64,000 bases of DNA from the NCBI GenBank assembly GCA_035629775.1, contig DASPHG010000009.1, forward strand, positions 10,931-74,930, given 5' to 3'. The notes below the pieces were generated by a model. The model saw only the letters and a list, made by a program, of their open reading frames with translations. It searched no databases and was not told the DNA's origin. Below, in pieces: positions 7,741 to 15,604 of this stretch. How positions within the stretch are numbered: the first letter of the stretch is position 1; every line of letters starts with the position of its first letter. The DNA comes from DASPHG01 sp035629775 (GTDB lineage: Bacteria > Actinomycetota > Thermoleophilia > Solirubrobacterales > Thermoleophilaceae). The translations under genes and the position numbers were made by a program.

Positions 7741-8598
7741 GTGCGCCCGATTCTGATCGCGCTTCTCGTGCCCGCCCTGTCACTGGCCTGCAACGACACC
7801 GCCGACACCGCGGCGCCGGGCGCGCCGGCGAGCGCTGACCGGTTCGACGCCGCCCGCGCCTGGCGGGTGCTCGAGCACCAGGTCGGCCTCGGGGAGCGGC
7901 CGGCCGGGTCGGCGGCCTCGCGGAAGCTCGGGCGCTACCTGAAGCGTCGCGTGCCCGGCGGCCGGTTCCAAAAGGTCCCGGGCGGACTGCGCAACGTGGT
8001 CGGCCGTGTGCGAGGGAGGAACCCGGATCGGGTCGTCCTCGTCGGCGCCCATTACGACACGAAGGACATCGACGGTTTCGTGGGAGCGAACGACGGCGCG
8101 TCGGGGACGGCGGTCGTCCTCCAGCTCGCACGTGAGATCCAGCCGCGGACGATCCGGCCGACGCTCTTGTTCGTGTTCTTCGACGGCGAGGAGAGCCCGC
8201 GCGGTGCGGCCGACCACGAGTTCGAGGAGAAGGGTCTCCGCGGCAGCAAGGTTGCCGCGCGGCGGCTCGCGGACCGCGTCGATCGGATGGTGCTGCTCGA
8301 CTTCGTGGGCGACAGCGACCTCGCAATCCCCCGCGAGGGGAACTCGACGAAGCGCCTGTGGGCGAAGCTGCGCGCCGCCGCGGGTCGCGCGGGCACCGAG
8401 GACACCTTCCCCGCCGGGACGGCGGGTGCGGTGCTCGACGACCACATCCCGTTTCTCGAGCGCGGCGTCCCCGCGATCGACCTCATCGACTTCGAGTTCG
8501 ACTGCTGGCACCGGACCTGCGACGACATCGACGCGGTCTCCGAGGAGAGCCTGGACCGCGTCGGCGAGACCGTCATGCGGCTCCTACCTACACTCTGA
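7741..8598 (+). CDS. M28-family zinc aminopeptidase / glutaminyl cyclase-like lipoprotein
   Basis: 285 residues from GTG. The N-terminus is a lipoprotein signal with lipobox LSLAC (Cys17), so the enzyme is probably anchored on the outer face of the membrane. The M28 metal and catalytic residues are in order: VGAHYDTK (His, Asp), GANDGASGTAVVLQLAR (bridging Asp), FFDGEES (Glu-Glu), and a C-terminal His in DCWHRTCDD. The late FLERGVPAIDLIDFEFDCWH pattern is closer to glutaminyl-peptide cyclotransferases than to leucine aminopeptidases. Substrate remains uncertain. It starts 18 bp from the divergent DUF4389 gene and ends 3 bp before ispH. Confidence 0.9.
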   Translation: MRPILIALLVPALSLACNDTADTAAPGAPASADRFDAARAWRVLEHQVGLGERPAGSAASRKLGRYLKRRVPGGRFQKVPGGLRNVVGRVRGRNPDRVVLVGAHYDTKDIDGFVGANDGASGTAVVLQLAREIQPRTIRPTLLFVFFDGEESPRGAADHEFEEKGLRGSKVAARRLADRVDRMVLLDFVGDSDLAIPREGNSTKRLWAKLRAAAGRAGTEDTFPAGTAGAVLDDHIPFLERGVPAIDLIDFEFDCWHRTCDDIDAVSEESLDRVGETVMRLLPTL

Positions 8599-8601
8599 AC
8601 C

Positions 8602-9561
8602 GTGGCGAACGCTCCCGAGAAGCTCTTCCTTGCGGCCCCGCGCGGCTACTGCGCGGGCGTCGACCGGGCCGTCCAGACGGTCGAGCGCGCGCTCGAGCTA
8701 TACGGCCCGCCCGTCTATGTCCGCAAGGAGATCGTCCACAACAAGCACGTGGTAGAGCAGCTCGCTGCGCGGGGCGCGGTCTTCGTGGAGCAGGAGACCG
8801 AGGTCCCGGAGGGGGAGACGGTCGTCTTCTCCGCACACGGGGTGGCGCCGTCGGTACACGCGAACGCCGAGCGGCGCAACCTCCAGACGATCGACGCGAC
8901 CTGCCCGCTCGTGACGAAGGTGCACGTGGAGGCGAAGAAGTTCGCCGCCGAGGGCTACACGATCGTCCTGATCGGCCACGCGGGCCACGAGGAGGTCGAG
9001 GGCACGATGGGAGAGGCGCCCGACCACATCGTGCTGATCGAGACCGAGGCCGACGTGGACCGGCTCGAGGTGGACGACCCCAGCCGGATCGCCTACATCT
9101 CCCAGACGACCCTCTCGGTGGACGAGACGCTCGCGATCATCGCGCGCCTGCGGGAGAAGTTCCCGCAGATCATCGGCCCGCGCACCGACGACATCTGTTA
9201 CGCCACCACGAACCGCCAGGCGGCCGTTCGCCAGATGGCGCGCGAGTGCGACCTGGTGCTCGTCATCGGCTCGCGAAACTCCTCGAACTCGAACCGGCTG
9301 GTCGAGGTGGCGCGCGACCATGGCGCCGAGTCGCATCTGATCGACACCGAATCCCAGGTGCGCGAGGAGTGGCTCGAGGGCAAGCGGGTGGTCGGCATCA
9401 CGTCGGGCGCGAGCGCCCCCGAGGAGCTCGTCCAGCGGCTGGTCGAGTTCTTCCGCGCCCGTGGGACCCAGGAGGTGGAGGAGTTCGAGGTCGTCCAGGA
9501 GGACGTCCGCTTCATGCTCCCGAAGGAGATCAGGAAGGCGCTGGCGGCGGCTTCGGCGTGA
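8602..9561 (+). CDS. ispH: 4-hydroxy-3-methylbut-2-enyl diphosphate reductase
   Basis: 319 residues. IspH catalyses the last step of the MEP isoprenoid pathway, reducing HMBPP to IPP and DMAPP with a [4Fe-4S] cluster. The three cluster cysteines are visible in APRGYCAGV (Cys17), ATCPLVTKVH and DDICYATTNRQ. The catalytic Glu lies in SQTTLSVDET and the SRNSSNSNRL loop is intact. The GTG start lacks a Shine-Dalgarno. TACACT (8589-8594, inside the end of the M28 gene) lies 7 nt upstream, so it can be transcribed independently. The 3' end overlaps the convergent thioredoxin-fold gene by 32 bp. Confidence 0.98.
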   Translation: MANAPEKLFLAAPRGYCAGVDRAVQTVERALELYGPPVYVRKEIVHNKHVVEQLAARGAVFVEQETEVPEGETVVFSAHGVAPSVHANAERRNLQTIDATCPLVTKVHVEAKKFAAEGYTIVLIGHAGHEEVEGTMGEAPDHIVLIETEADVDRLEVDDPSRIAYISQTTLSVDETLAIIARLREKFPQIIGPRTDDICYATTNRQAAVRQMARECDLVLVIGSRNSSNSNRLVEVARDHGAESHLIDTESQVREEWLEGKRVVGITSGASAPEELVQRLVEFFRARGTQEVEEFEVVQEDVRFMLPKEIRKALAAASA

Positions 9562-10330
9562 ACTGCACGCCGTGCAGACGCAGCCCCGGGGACTCGGCCT
9601 CGACCCGGCCGCCCGCGACCTCGTAGAGCCCGGGCTCGACCGAGCCCGAGAGAACAGCCCAGGCCGCGCCGCCCGTGTATTCGAAGAGGGCGCCGGCGCC
9701 GGCGTCCTGCGCCTCGATGTAGTCCTCGCCGTCGTTCCAGTCCCGCACCAGCTCGAGCCGGTCACGCTCGCGCGGCAGCACGATGTCCGAGGACTGCGGC
9801 TCGAGCATCACGCCGGGGGCGTCCTCGGGCCGGATGGGATCGAGCGGCGCCGGCAGGTCGAGCGCGTCGTCGATCTCGAGCAGGAGCTCCTGGATCGCCT
9901 CCTCGCATTCGCGGTAGTCACCCTCGCCGTAGTGGATGTAGCGCAGGACGCCGCGCCGGTCGAAGAGGTAGCGGCCCGGCCAGCCCTTGTTCCCGTACGT
10001 GCGCCAGAGCTCGAGGTTCGGGTCGAGCACGACGGGGTGCTCGATGCCGAGCGTCTCGATCGCGCGCGCGGCGACGTCGGCATCGCGGCCGAACGAGAAC
10101 CCGGGGGCCTGAACCGTGACGACGCGCAGGCCGCGATCGCCGTAGCGCTCGTGCCAGGCCCTGAGGTACGGGAGCGTCCGCAGGGAGTTGACGCGCGCGA
10201 AATCCCAGAACTCGACCAGGACTGCGTGCCGCCCGATCTGCTTGTCCATCCGCAGGAAGGCGACGTTCAGCCATCGGAGGTCCGGTGGGAACTCGGGTGC
10301 GTTCAGATCTGTCCCGGGCGGCGTCCTCAC
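9530..10330 (-). CDS. Thioredoxin-fold (TlpA/DipZ C-terminal-like) protein lacking the CxxC
   Basis: 266 residues from GTG. Residues 35-150 match the TlpA/DipZ-type thioredoxin domain: AVLVEFWDFARVNSLRTLPYLRAWHERY, then VVTVQAPGFSFGRD and NKGWPGRYLFDRRGVLRYIHYGEGDY with the cis-Pro region. In redox-active relatives the helix start reads FWDFTCVNCLRTLPYL; here both catalytic cysteines are replaced, by Arg46 and Ser49. The C-terminal 100 residues form the extra domain seen in DipZ-like proteins. There is no signal peptide, so it is probably cytosolic. It may be a structural or ligand-binding homologue rather than a disulfide reductase. Its stop lies inside ispH. Confidence 0.85.
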   Translation of the reverse strand: MRTPPGTDLNAPEFPPDLRWLNVAFLRMDKQIGRHAVLVEFWDFARVNSLRTLPYLRAWHERYGDRGLRVVTVQAPGFSFGRDADVAARAIETLGIEHPVVLDPNLELWRTYGNKGWPGRYLFDRRGVLRYIHYGEGDYRECEEAIQELLLEIDDALDLPAPLDPIRPEDAPGVMLEPQSSDIVLPRERDRLELVRDWNDGEDYIEAQDAGAGALFEYTGGAAWAVLSGSVEPGLYEVAGGRVEAESPGLRLHGVQFTPKPPPAPS

Positions 10331-10371
10331 GAGGGATAGGATGCCGGGGCCGCCGACCGATTGGAGACCAC

Positions 10372-10998
10372 GTGCCGCTTTTCGACCGCCTCGCAGACGC
10401 CCAGCGCCGCTGCAACGTCCTCGAGCACCCCTTCTACACCCGCTGGACGAGCGGTGAGCTCACGCGCGAAGAACTGTCCTGGTATGCCGGCGAGTACCGG
10501 CACGCCGTGACCGCGCTCGCCGAGGCCACGGCCGCCACCGCGCGCGCTGCGGAGCCCGCCGTGCGGGCGCAGCTCGAGGAGCACGCGGCCGAGGAGGCCG
10601 AGCACGTCGACCTGTGGGACGCGTTCGCGCGCGCGGTCGACGCCGACCTGGATCGGGAGCCGGCCGAGGAGACCGCCGAGTGCGCGGCGGCCTGGACCGC
10701 GGCGGGCGACGCCCTCGAGGGCCTTGTCGTCCTCTACGCCATCGAGTCGGCCCAGCCCGCGATCGCCCAGACGAAGCTCGAGGGGCTGGTGGACCACTAC
10801 GGCTTCGCGCCCGGTGCCGGAACCGAGTACTTCTCGCTTCACGCCCACCGCGACCACGAGCACGCGGCGCAGTCGCGCGCGCTGATCGAGGCGCGCGTGG
10901 CGGCGGTTGACGAGGATCGGCTCGTGGCCGTCGCCGAGGGCGCGCTGCGCGGGAACTGGACGCTGCTCGACGGTGTGGAGCGCCAGTTCGGGCGCTGA
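10372..10998 (+). CDS. TenA/PqqC/CADD-like (heme-oxygenase fold) protein
   Basis: 208 residues. The GTG at 10372 is chosen because GGAG lies 8 nt upstream and the family's N-terminal helix (LFDRLADAQRRCNVLEHPFYTRWTSGELTREELSWYAGEYRHAV) starts there. The helical pattern and the EEHAAEEAEHVDLW metal-type motif, followed by LYAIESAQPAIAQTKLEGL and FSLHAHRDHEHA, match the TENA/THI-4/PqqC superfamily. The many Glu and His at helix ends favour a CADD-like di-iron oxidase over thiaminase. No thiamine or PQQ genes are nearby. It is divergent from the thioredoxin-fold gene (41-bp gap). Confidence 0.78.
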   Translation: MPLFDRLADAQRRCNVLEHPFYTRWTSGELTREELSWYAGEYRHAVTALAEATAATARAAEPAVRAQLEEHAAEEAEHVDLWDAFARAVDADLDREPAEETAECAAAWTAAGDALEGLVVLYAIESAQPAIAQTKLEGLVDHYGFAPGAGTEYFSLHAHRDHEHAAQSRALIEARVAAVDEDRLVAVAEGALRGNWTLLDGVERQFGR

Positions 10999-11145
10999 CG
11001 CGCGCCGGACCGCGAAACTTCTCGACCTCGGAGGGGTTCAGTTCGTTGTAGTTGCAACCATCCCCGGTGTGCGCGGGGGTTTCCGCCTTTCGGACTTGGA
11101 TACCCCAGGGACGCGTACCGATCCCAACCAGGAGGAGTAAGACTC

Positions 11146-11970
11146 GTGCGAAAGCTTTTCGTCGCGGTCGTCATAGCCGCGATGGCTACGACCGGTTTCA
11201 CTGTTCTCGCCACGGCCGATGAGGGCCAGGACGGAACTGAGTGGACGTTCTCGTTCGGCACGGAGAAGACGGCTCGTGCCACCACCAGCAGCAGCCTCAT
11301 CAAGCCGGCGAAGGTCGATGACAACGGCACGCCGGAGGACGAATCGGACGACGTCTTCACCCCGCCGTCCAAGACCACGATCAACTTCACGAAGGGCAGC
11401 TCGATCAACACAGCCGCGCTCGCCCGGTGCAAGTTCGACGCGAGTGACGTCGGCGGTGGCGAGCAGTGCCCGAACAAGACTCGCGTCGGCTCGGGCGCCG
11501 CGAAGTCCCGGCTCGGCGGAGAGGCCGTCGGCAATGACGGCAAGCGCCGTGGCGGCACGGAGATCAACGCCACGATCGACGCCTTCAACAAGAAGAAGTC
11601 GATTCTGTTCGTGATCCAGCCGTGCGGCGTCGGCACCGGACCCAGCACCGGCACCGATTGCCAGCTCGGCCTCGACCCGATCGTGCTCGAGGGCCAGTGG
11701 AAGAACGTCGACAAGGCGCCGAAGCTGATCGTGAAGACGCCGAAGAGCCTGCTCCAGGGCGGCGTCGTGATCACGGAGTTCGCGCTCGACACGAAGAAGA
11801 AGACCAAGAAGAAGACGGTCAAGATCGACGGCGAGAAGCAGCAGGTGGTCCTGTCATTCGCGACCTCGCCGAGCAAGTGCAAGAACAACAAGTGGAAGAG
11901 CTCGGCCCTCGAGAACTACGTCGACGGCTCGAAGCAGACGATCAAGGATTCGCAGACCTGCGACGCGTAG
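11146..11970 (+). CDS. Secreted Lys/Thr-rich protein of unknown function
   Basis: 274 residues from GTG, with a strong AGGAGGAG 6-8 nt upstream and a Sec signal peptide (MRKLFVAVVIAAMATTGFTVLATA). The mature part is hydrophilic, with four Cys that could form two disulfides (ARCKFDAS/GEQCPNKT and IQPCGVG/TDCQLG), a conserved-looking GTEINATIDAFNKKKSILFVI strand, and a Lys-rich KKKTKKKTVKI segment. I do not recognise the family. The strong ribosome-binding site and the perfect terminator at 11995-12024 suggest a well-expressed monocistronic exoprotein. The 147 bp upstream hold no other gene. They contain the palindrome GTTGCAAC but no operator I can name. Confidence 0.78.
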   Translation: MRKLFVAVVIAAMATTGFTVLATADEGQDGTEWTFSFGTEKTARATTSSSLIKPAKVDDNGTPEDESDDVFTPPSKTTINFTKGSSINTAALARCKFDASDVGGGEQCPNKTRVGSGAAKSRLGGEAVGNDGKRRGGTEINATIDAFNKKKSILFVIQPCGVGTGPSTGTDCQLGLDPIVLEGQWKNVDKAPKLIVKTPKSLLQGGVVITEFALDTKKKTKKKTVKIDGEKQQVVLSFATSPSKCKNNKWKSSALENYVDGSKQTIKDSQTCDA

Positions 11971-11994
11971 GCACGCGGTCCATCTGAAGTGTCC

Positions 11995-12024
11995 GAGAGG
12001 GCCCCGCTCCGGCGGGGCCCTCTC
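11995..12024 (+). terminator. Strong rho-independent-type hairpin
   Basis: GAGAGGGCCCCGC at 11995-12007 pairs perfectly with GCGGGGCCCTCTC at 12012-12024 across a TCCG loop, followed by a pyrimidine tract (TCTTTCTC). It sits 24 bp after the secreted-protein stop and isolates that gene from the SpoIIM-like gene downstream. Confidence 0.88.
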
Positions 12025-12066
12025 TCTTTCTCAAGGTTTTGCGGGGGTCGTGCCGATGGGACCGAG

Positions 12067-12762
12067 ATGAGCGTCAACGACCTCGTACTCGTCCGCGGGC
12101 TGAAGGACACCCGGCACACGCTTTCCACGTGGCAGCGCGATCCGCTGACCGTGGTCGGCGGGTGGCTCGGCTGGAGCTTCCTCATCGCGCTCGGCCTGCT
12201 CGCGTCTGTCTACCTGATCGCGGCCCACACCACTCCGGACTACACGCCGCTCATCATCCCGGGCCTGCACGACGACCCGCAGGCCGGCGACATCTTCCGG
12301 CTGCTGTACCGCAACGGTCTGGTCCTGGCGCTCCACGCGATGGCCTGCGTGGCCGGGTTCATCGCAGGCAGCGCGCTTCCCTACTCGGCCGAGCAGCGCA
12401 CGGGAGCTTCGCGCTGGGTGCACGAGAAGGCCGGCCCGCTGGCGATTGCGTTCGTCATCGGTGCCACGGCGTTCTCGCTCGTGACCCAGGCGTACGTCCT
12501 GGGCGGCGGTGCAGCCACGCTCTCCTGGCAGCTCGACCTGAACCCGGCTGCACTGCTCGCGATCGTCTCGGTGCACGCGCTGCCCGAGCTGGTGGCGCTG
12601 TTCCTGCCGCTCGCCGCGTGGATGGTGGCGAGCCGCAACGACGACTGGCACGAGCTGCTCGCGGCCACCTTCGTCACCGTGGCGATCGCGGTGCCGGTGC
12701 TCGTGCTGAGCGCGGTGGTAGAGGTCTACCTCACGCCGCAGCTCCTCGCGATGGCCGTCTGA
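12067..12762 (+). CDS. SpoIIM-like (DUF95) integral membrane protein
   Basis: 231 residues. The ATG at 12067 is chosen because the longer frame would begin inside the terminator. About five hydrophobic helices are visible. The family signature is present: an internal HALPELVALFLPLAAWM and a later SAVVEVYLTPQLL, matching the H-x-x-x-E-L...E-x-x-L-T-P pattern of SpoIIM/DUF95. In Bacillus SpoIIM forms a complex for peptidoglycan degradation during engulfment. In non-sporulating actinobacteria the homologues are of unknown role. It is followed after 44 bp by the ABC ATPase gene with its own iron-box-like promoter. Confidence 0.8.
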   Translation: MSVNDLVLVRGLKDTRHTLSTWQRDPLTVVGGWLGWSFLIALGLLASVYLIAAHTTPDYTPLIIPGLHDDPQAGDIFRLLYRNGLVLALHAMACVAGFIAGSALPYSAEQRTGASRWVHEKAGPLAIAFVIGATAFSLVTQAYVLGGGAATLSWQLDLNPAALLAIVSVHALPELVALFLPLAAWMVASRNDDWHELLAATFVTVAIAVPVLVLSAVVEVYLTPQLLAMAV

Positions 12763-12784
12763 ACTCCGACTCCAGCGGTGGGTA

Positions 12785-12803
12785 TTAGGTTACCCTAACT
12801 CCC
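12785..12803 (+). promoter_or_regulatory. IdeR/DtxR iron-box-like operator overlapping a leaderless -10
   Basis: TTAGGTTACCCTAACTCCC matches 14 of 19 positions of the DtxR/IdeR consensus TWAGGTTAGSCTWACCTWA, including 14 of the first 15. The central TTAGG-TTAC-CCTAA arms are perfect. TACCCT within it (12791-12796) lies 10 nt before the ATG at 12807 and is the best -10 candidate, so a bound repressor would block RNA polymerase directly. Confidence 0.6.
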
Positions 12804-12806
12804 CGC

Positions 12807-13829
12807 ATGAGCGTCCGGCTCGACAGTGTTTCGAAGAGCTTCGGGCTGACGCACGCCGTCGACGGCGTCACGGTGACGGTCCATCCCGGCGAGCTCTTCG
12901 CCGTCCTCGGGCCGTCGGGATGCGGCAAGACCACGCTGCTGCGCCTGATCGCCGGCTTCGAGCGCCCGGACGCGGGAGGCGTGACCGTCGGCGGTCGGCT
13001 GGTTGCGGACGAGCGGACTTGGCTCCCACCGGAGCGGCGCCGAATCGGGATGGTGTTCCAGGACTACGCCCTCTTTCCGCACCTGACGGTCGAGCGGAAC
13101 GTCGCCTTCGGCTGCCGGCACGCGGACCGCGACGGGCCACGGCGGGCACTCGAGCTGGTCGGGCTCCAGCACAAGGCCAACAGCCATCCGCACGAGCTCT
13201 CGGGAGGCGAGCGCCAGCGCGTAGCGCTCGCCCGCGCGCTCGCGCCGGGGCCGGACGTCGTCCTGCTCGACGAGCCGTTCTCGAGCCTCGACGCGACGCT
13301 GCGCGCGGACCTCCGCAAGGAGGTCGAGCTGATCCTCCGCGACGCGGGCACGAGCGCGATCCTCGTGACCCACGACCAGGAGGAGGCGCTCACGCTCGCC
13401 GACCGCCTCGCGCTGATGCGCGACGGCCGGCTCGTGCAGGTTGGATCGCCGGAGGAGGTCTACGCGCAGCCCGCCGAGCGGTGGGCGGCGCAGTTCGTGG
13501 GCGAGGTCAACGTGATCCCGGGCGTCCTGCGCGGTGACTCGGTCCACACCGAGATCGGCAGCTTCGACCTGGTGTGCCCGGCCAGCGGCGCCGCGCACGG
13601 CAGCGTCCATGTGGCCGTTCGGCCGGAGCAGCTCGAGTTCAGGTCCGGCCGCGAGCCGAACGCGGAGGTCGTGGAGCGGGAGTTCCGCGGCCACGACGTG
13701 CTGTACCGCGCCCGCCACGCGGCGGGCCGCACGCTGCTCGTCCAGCTTCCGTCGCTCGAGCTCTACGAGCCCGGGCAACAGGTCTTCGTGCGGCCCGCCG
13801 AGTCAGCGAGAGCTCCGGTCGTCGACTAG
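12807..13829 (+). CDS. FbpC/PotA-type ABC transporter ATPase with TOBE domain
   Basis: 340 residues. Motifs: Walker A GPSGCGKTT, Q-loop VFQDYALFPH, signature LSGGERQRVA, Walker B VVLLDEPFSSLD and the H-loop THDQEEAL. After residue 235 comes a TOBE-type beta domain (VNVIPGVL...HVAVRPEQLEF), as in importers of Fe3+, spermidine, thiamine or sulfate. The iron-box-like sequence overlapping its promoter favours ferric iron (FbpC). No permease or binding protein is adjacent on either side, so partners must lie elsewhere. The gene ends in CTAG, sharing its stop with the convergent methyltransferase. Confidence 0.9.
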   Translation: MSVRLDSVSKSFGLTHAVDGVTVTVHPGELFAVLGPSGCGKTTLLRLIAGFERPDAGGVTVGGRLVADERTWLPPERRRIGMVFQDYALFPHLTVERNVAFGCRHADRDGPRRALELVGLQHKANSHPHELSGGERQRVALARALAPGPDVVLLDEPFSSLDATLRADLRKEVELILRDAGTSAILVTHDQEEALTLADRLALMRDGRLVQVGSPEEVYAQPAERWAAQFVGEVNVIPGVLRGDSVHTEIGSFDLVCPASGAAHGSVHVAVRPEQLEFRSGREPNAEVVEREFRGHDVLYRARHAAGRTLLVQLPSLELYEPGQQVFVRPAESARAPVVD

Positions 13830-14890
13830 GCGCGCGCCTCCAGGATGATGTTGAAGGGCGTCTCCGTGGCCTTGCGGACCTGCGCGAAACCGCCCTCCTT
13901 CAGCACCTCCGACAGCCGCTCGAAGCCCGCCTGGGCGCCGAGGGCCAGGCCGACGTCCTGCGACTGCGACGCCGGCGTGCAGATCAGCGTCGACGCGCCG
14001 TAGAACATCCGCCCCACCGGATTGACGTTGTCGGTCAGGTTGTCGCCGCCGTTCGGCTCCACGATGAAGTACGTGCCGCCCGGGTTGAGCGCCTCCGCCG
14101 TGTGCTTGGCAGCCCCGACCGGATCGCCCATGTCGTGCAGGCAGTCGAAGTTGCACACCAGGTCGAACTTCCCGGGGAAGTCCTGCGCTGACGCGACCTC
14201 GAACGAGACGCGGTCGCCCAGACCCTCCGCCTCCGCCAGCTCACGGGCGCGCGCGATCGACTCGTCGTGGTAGTCGAACCCGACGAACTCCGAGTTCGGG
14301 TACTCCCGCGCCATGATCACCGTCGACGCTCCATGGCCGCAGCCGACGTCGGCGACACGGATCCCCTCCTGCAGCCGGCCCTCGACGCCGTCGAGGGCCG
14401 GGATCCACTCGGCCGTCAGGTGCGCCTGGTAGCCGGGCCGGAAGAACTTCTCGGTTCCGTGGAAGAGCCGGTGGTCGTGCTCGTGCCAGCCCATCCCCCC
14501 GCCGGTGCGGAACGCCTCGACGAATTTCTCCTCGTCTGCCCAGACGGACGCCATGATGTCGAACCCGCCCATCAGATACACGGGGCTGTCCGGCTCGGCG
14601 AACACCATCGCGTGCTCGGCGGGCAGCTCGTACCGGTCGCCCTCGGCGTCGTACTCGACGTAACCGCCGGCGACCTGGTTTGCGAGCCACTCGCGGACGA
14701 GCCGCTCGTCGCAACCCGCCTTCTCTGCGACCTCGGCCGAGCTGAGCGGGCCGGCCCCCTTCATTCCTTCATAGAGCCCGAGCTTTACCCCGAGCAAGGT
14801 GAGCGGCGCGCTCATGGCGGCGCTCATGTCTGTGACGACGCGGCCGACGAACTCCTCGAGCCGTGCCTCGTCGATAGCGGCTGTGGCCAT
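13826..14890 (-). CDS. Class I SAM-dependent methyltransferase (Rv2258c-like)
   Basis: 354 residues, ATG with a strong GGAGGAGGG upstream. The N-terminal 90 residues are a winged-helix dimerisation domain (LTLLGVKLGLYEGMKGAGPLSSAEVAEKAGCDERLVREWLANQVAGGYV). The Rossmann domain has motif I VADVGCGHGAST, the acidic VGFDYHDESI and motif IV FDLVCNFDCLHDMGDP. This arrangement matches mycobacterial Rv2258c-like transcriptional-regulator/methyltransferase proteins; the methyl acceptor is unknown. Repeated CGTAACGCA elements lie upstream (14918-14954). Confidence 0.88.
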   Translation of the reverse strand: MATAAIDEARLEEFVGRVVTDMSAAMSAPLTLLGVKLGLYEGMKGAGPLSSAEVAEKAGCDERLVREWLANQVAGGYVEYDAEGDRYELPAEHAMVFAEPDSPVYLMGGFDIMASVWADEEKFVEAFRTGGGMGWHEHDHRLFHGTEKFFRPGYQAHLTAEWIPALDGVEGRLQEGIRVADVGCGHGASTVIMAREYPNSEFVGFDYHDESIARARELAEAEGLGDRVSFEVASAQDFPGKFDLVCNFDCLHDMGDPVGAAKHTAEALNPGGTYFIVEPNGGDNLTDNVNPVGRMFYGASTLICTPASQSQDVGLALGAQAGFERLSEVLKEGGFAQVRKATETPFNIILEARA

Positions 14891-14916
14891 TTCAGCCCTC
14901 CTCCGTTAGTTGTCCC

Positions 14917-14954
14917 CTGCGTTACGCAGTCGTGCGATCAGACCATGCGTTACG
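14917..14954 (-). promoter_or_regulatory. Repeated CGTAACGCA elements upstream of methyltransferase
   Basis: On the minus strand CGTAACGCA occurs twice (14954-14946 and 14926-14918), 28 bp apart. The second copy is part of the palindrome CTGCG-TTA-CGCAG (14917-14929). They lie 27-64 bp upstream of the methyltransferase start, where an operator would be expected. Confidence 0.35.
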
Positions 14955-14975
14955 GCCTTGTGTCAATGCGCCACC

Positions 14976-15581
14976 TCACACACCGCCGCGCTCGAGCAGG
15001 CGGATGTCGTGCGCCAGCCGCTCCGGGGTCGCCTGTTCGACGGGGAATCCGATGCGCTGGAAACCGCGCTCGTCCACCAAAACGATGCGCGCCTGGTGCT
15101 CTGCGCGCGCGGTCTGAGGCTCGACCGCGTACCCGCGCCAGAGCGGCCTGAGCTCGGCGCGGCTCCCGAGCACGAACCGCATGCGCCCGAGCAGCCGTTG
15201 CTCGGACAGGAAGGCGCGCGCGCTGTCGGCCGTGTCGCGCGCGGGGTCCACGGCGACTGCGAGCGCCGGGACGTCGCGGCCAAGCTCGTTGAGCGCGCCT
15301 TTCACCTGCTGGGCCGCGGGCGGACAGGTTTCCTCGCAGTTCGTGTAGAGGAACGTGACGATCACGGGCTCGCCGCGAAAATCGCGCATCGCGATCGGCT
15401 CATCGCGCTCGTCGGTGAGCGTGAAGTCGGGTGCGCGCACGCCCTCGGGCATCCGTGATCCGGCGAAGCCCTCGGAGGCGACCTCGGGCGATCCGTCGTC
15501 GCTCTCGACGATCGCGTAGGCGGCGGCGCCAATCGCGAACACGCCCACGAGGAAGAGGGCGATGAGCAGGCGCGGGTTCAC
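14976..15581 (-). CDS. SCO1/SenC-family membrane-anchored thioredoxin-fold protein
   Basis: 201 residues from a GTG at 15581. An N-terminal membrane anchor (LLIALFLVGVFAIGAAAYAIV) precedes the SCO domain: APDFTLTDERDEPIAMRDFRGEPVIVTFLYTNCEETCPPAAQQ holds the Cu-binding CxxxC, and the distal His is in EHQARIVLVDERG. SCO proteins deliver copper to the CuA site of cytochrome c oxidase subunit II or act as thiol reductants outside the membrane. No cox genes are nearby. A longer frame extends to 15848 but lacks a start signal. TAGCCT (minus, 15589-15594) lies 7 nt before the GTG. Confidence 0.9.
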   Translation of the reverse strand: MNPRLLIALFLVGVFAIGAAAYAIVESDDGSPEVASEGFAGSRMPEGVRAPDFTLTDERDEPIAMRDFRGEPVIVTFLYTNCEETCPPAAQQVKGALNELGRDVPALAVAVDPARDTADSARAFLSEQRLLGRMRFVLGSRAELRPLWRGYAVEPQTARAEHQARIVLVDERGFQRIGFPVEQATPERLAHDIRLLERGGV

Positions 15582-15588
15582 CGGCCGG

Positions 15589-15598
15589 AGGCTACCCT
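15589..15598. promoter_or_regulatory. Overlapping divergent leaderless -10 boxes
   Basis: TAGCCT on the minus strand (15589-15594) and TACCCT on the plus strand (15593-15598) share two base pairs inside a 23-bp gap. They end 7 nt and 6 nt before the starts at 15581 (SCO1) and 15605 (secreted protein). The two polymerases could not bind at once, so expression of the pair is probably mutually exclusive per promoter event. Confidence 0.5.
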
Positions 15599-15604
15599 TG
15601 GGCC

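Noticed and set aside
11011..11140. Riboswitch before the secreted Lys/Thr-rich protein
   Set aside because: The 147-bp leader has a strong Shine-Dalgarno but lacks the ydaO blocks and any other aptamer core I know.
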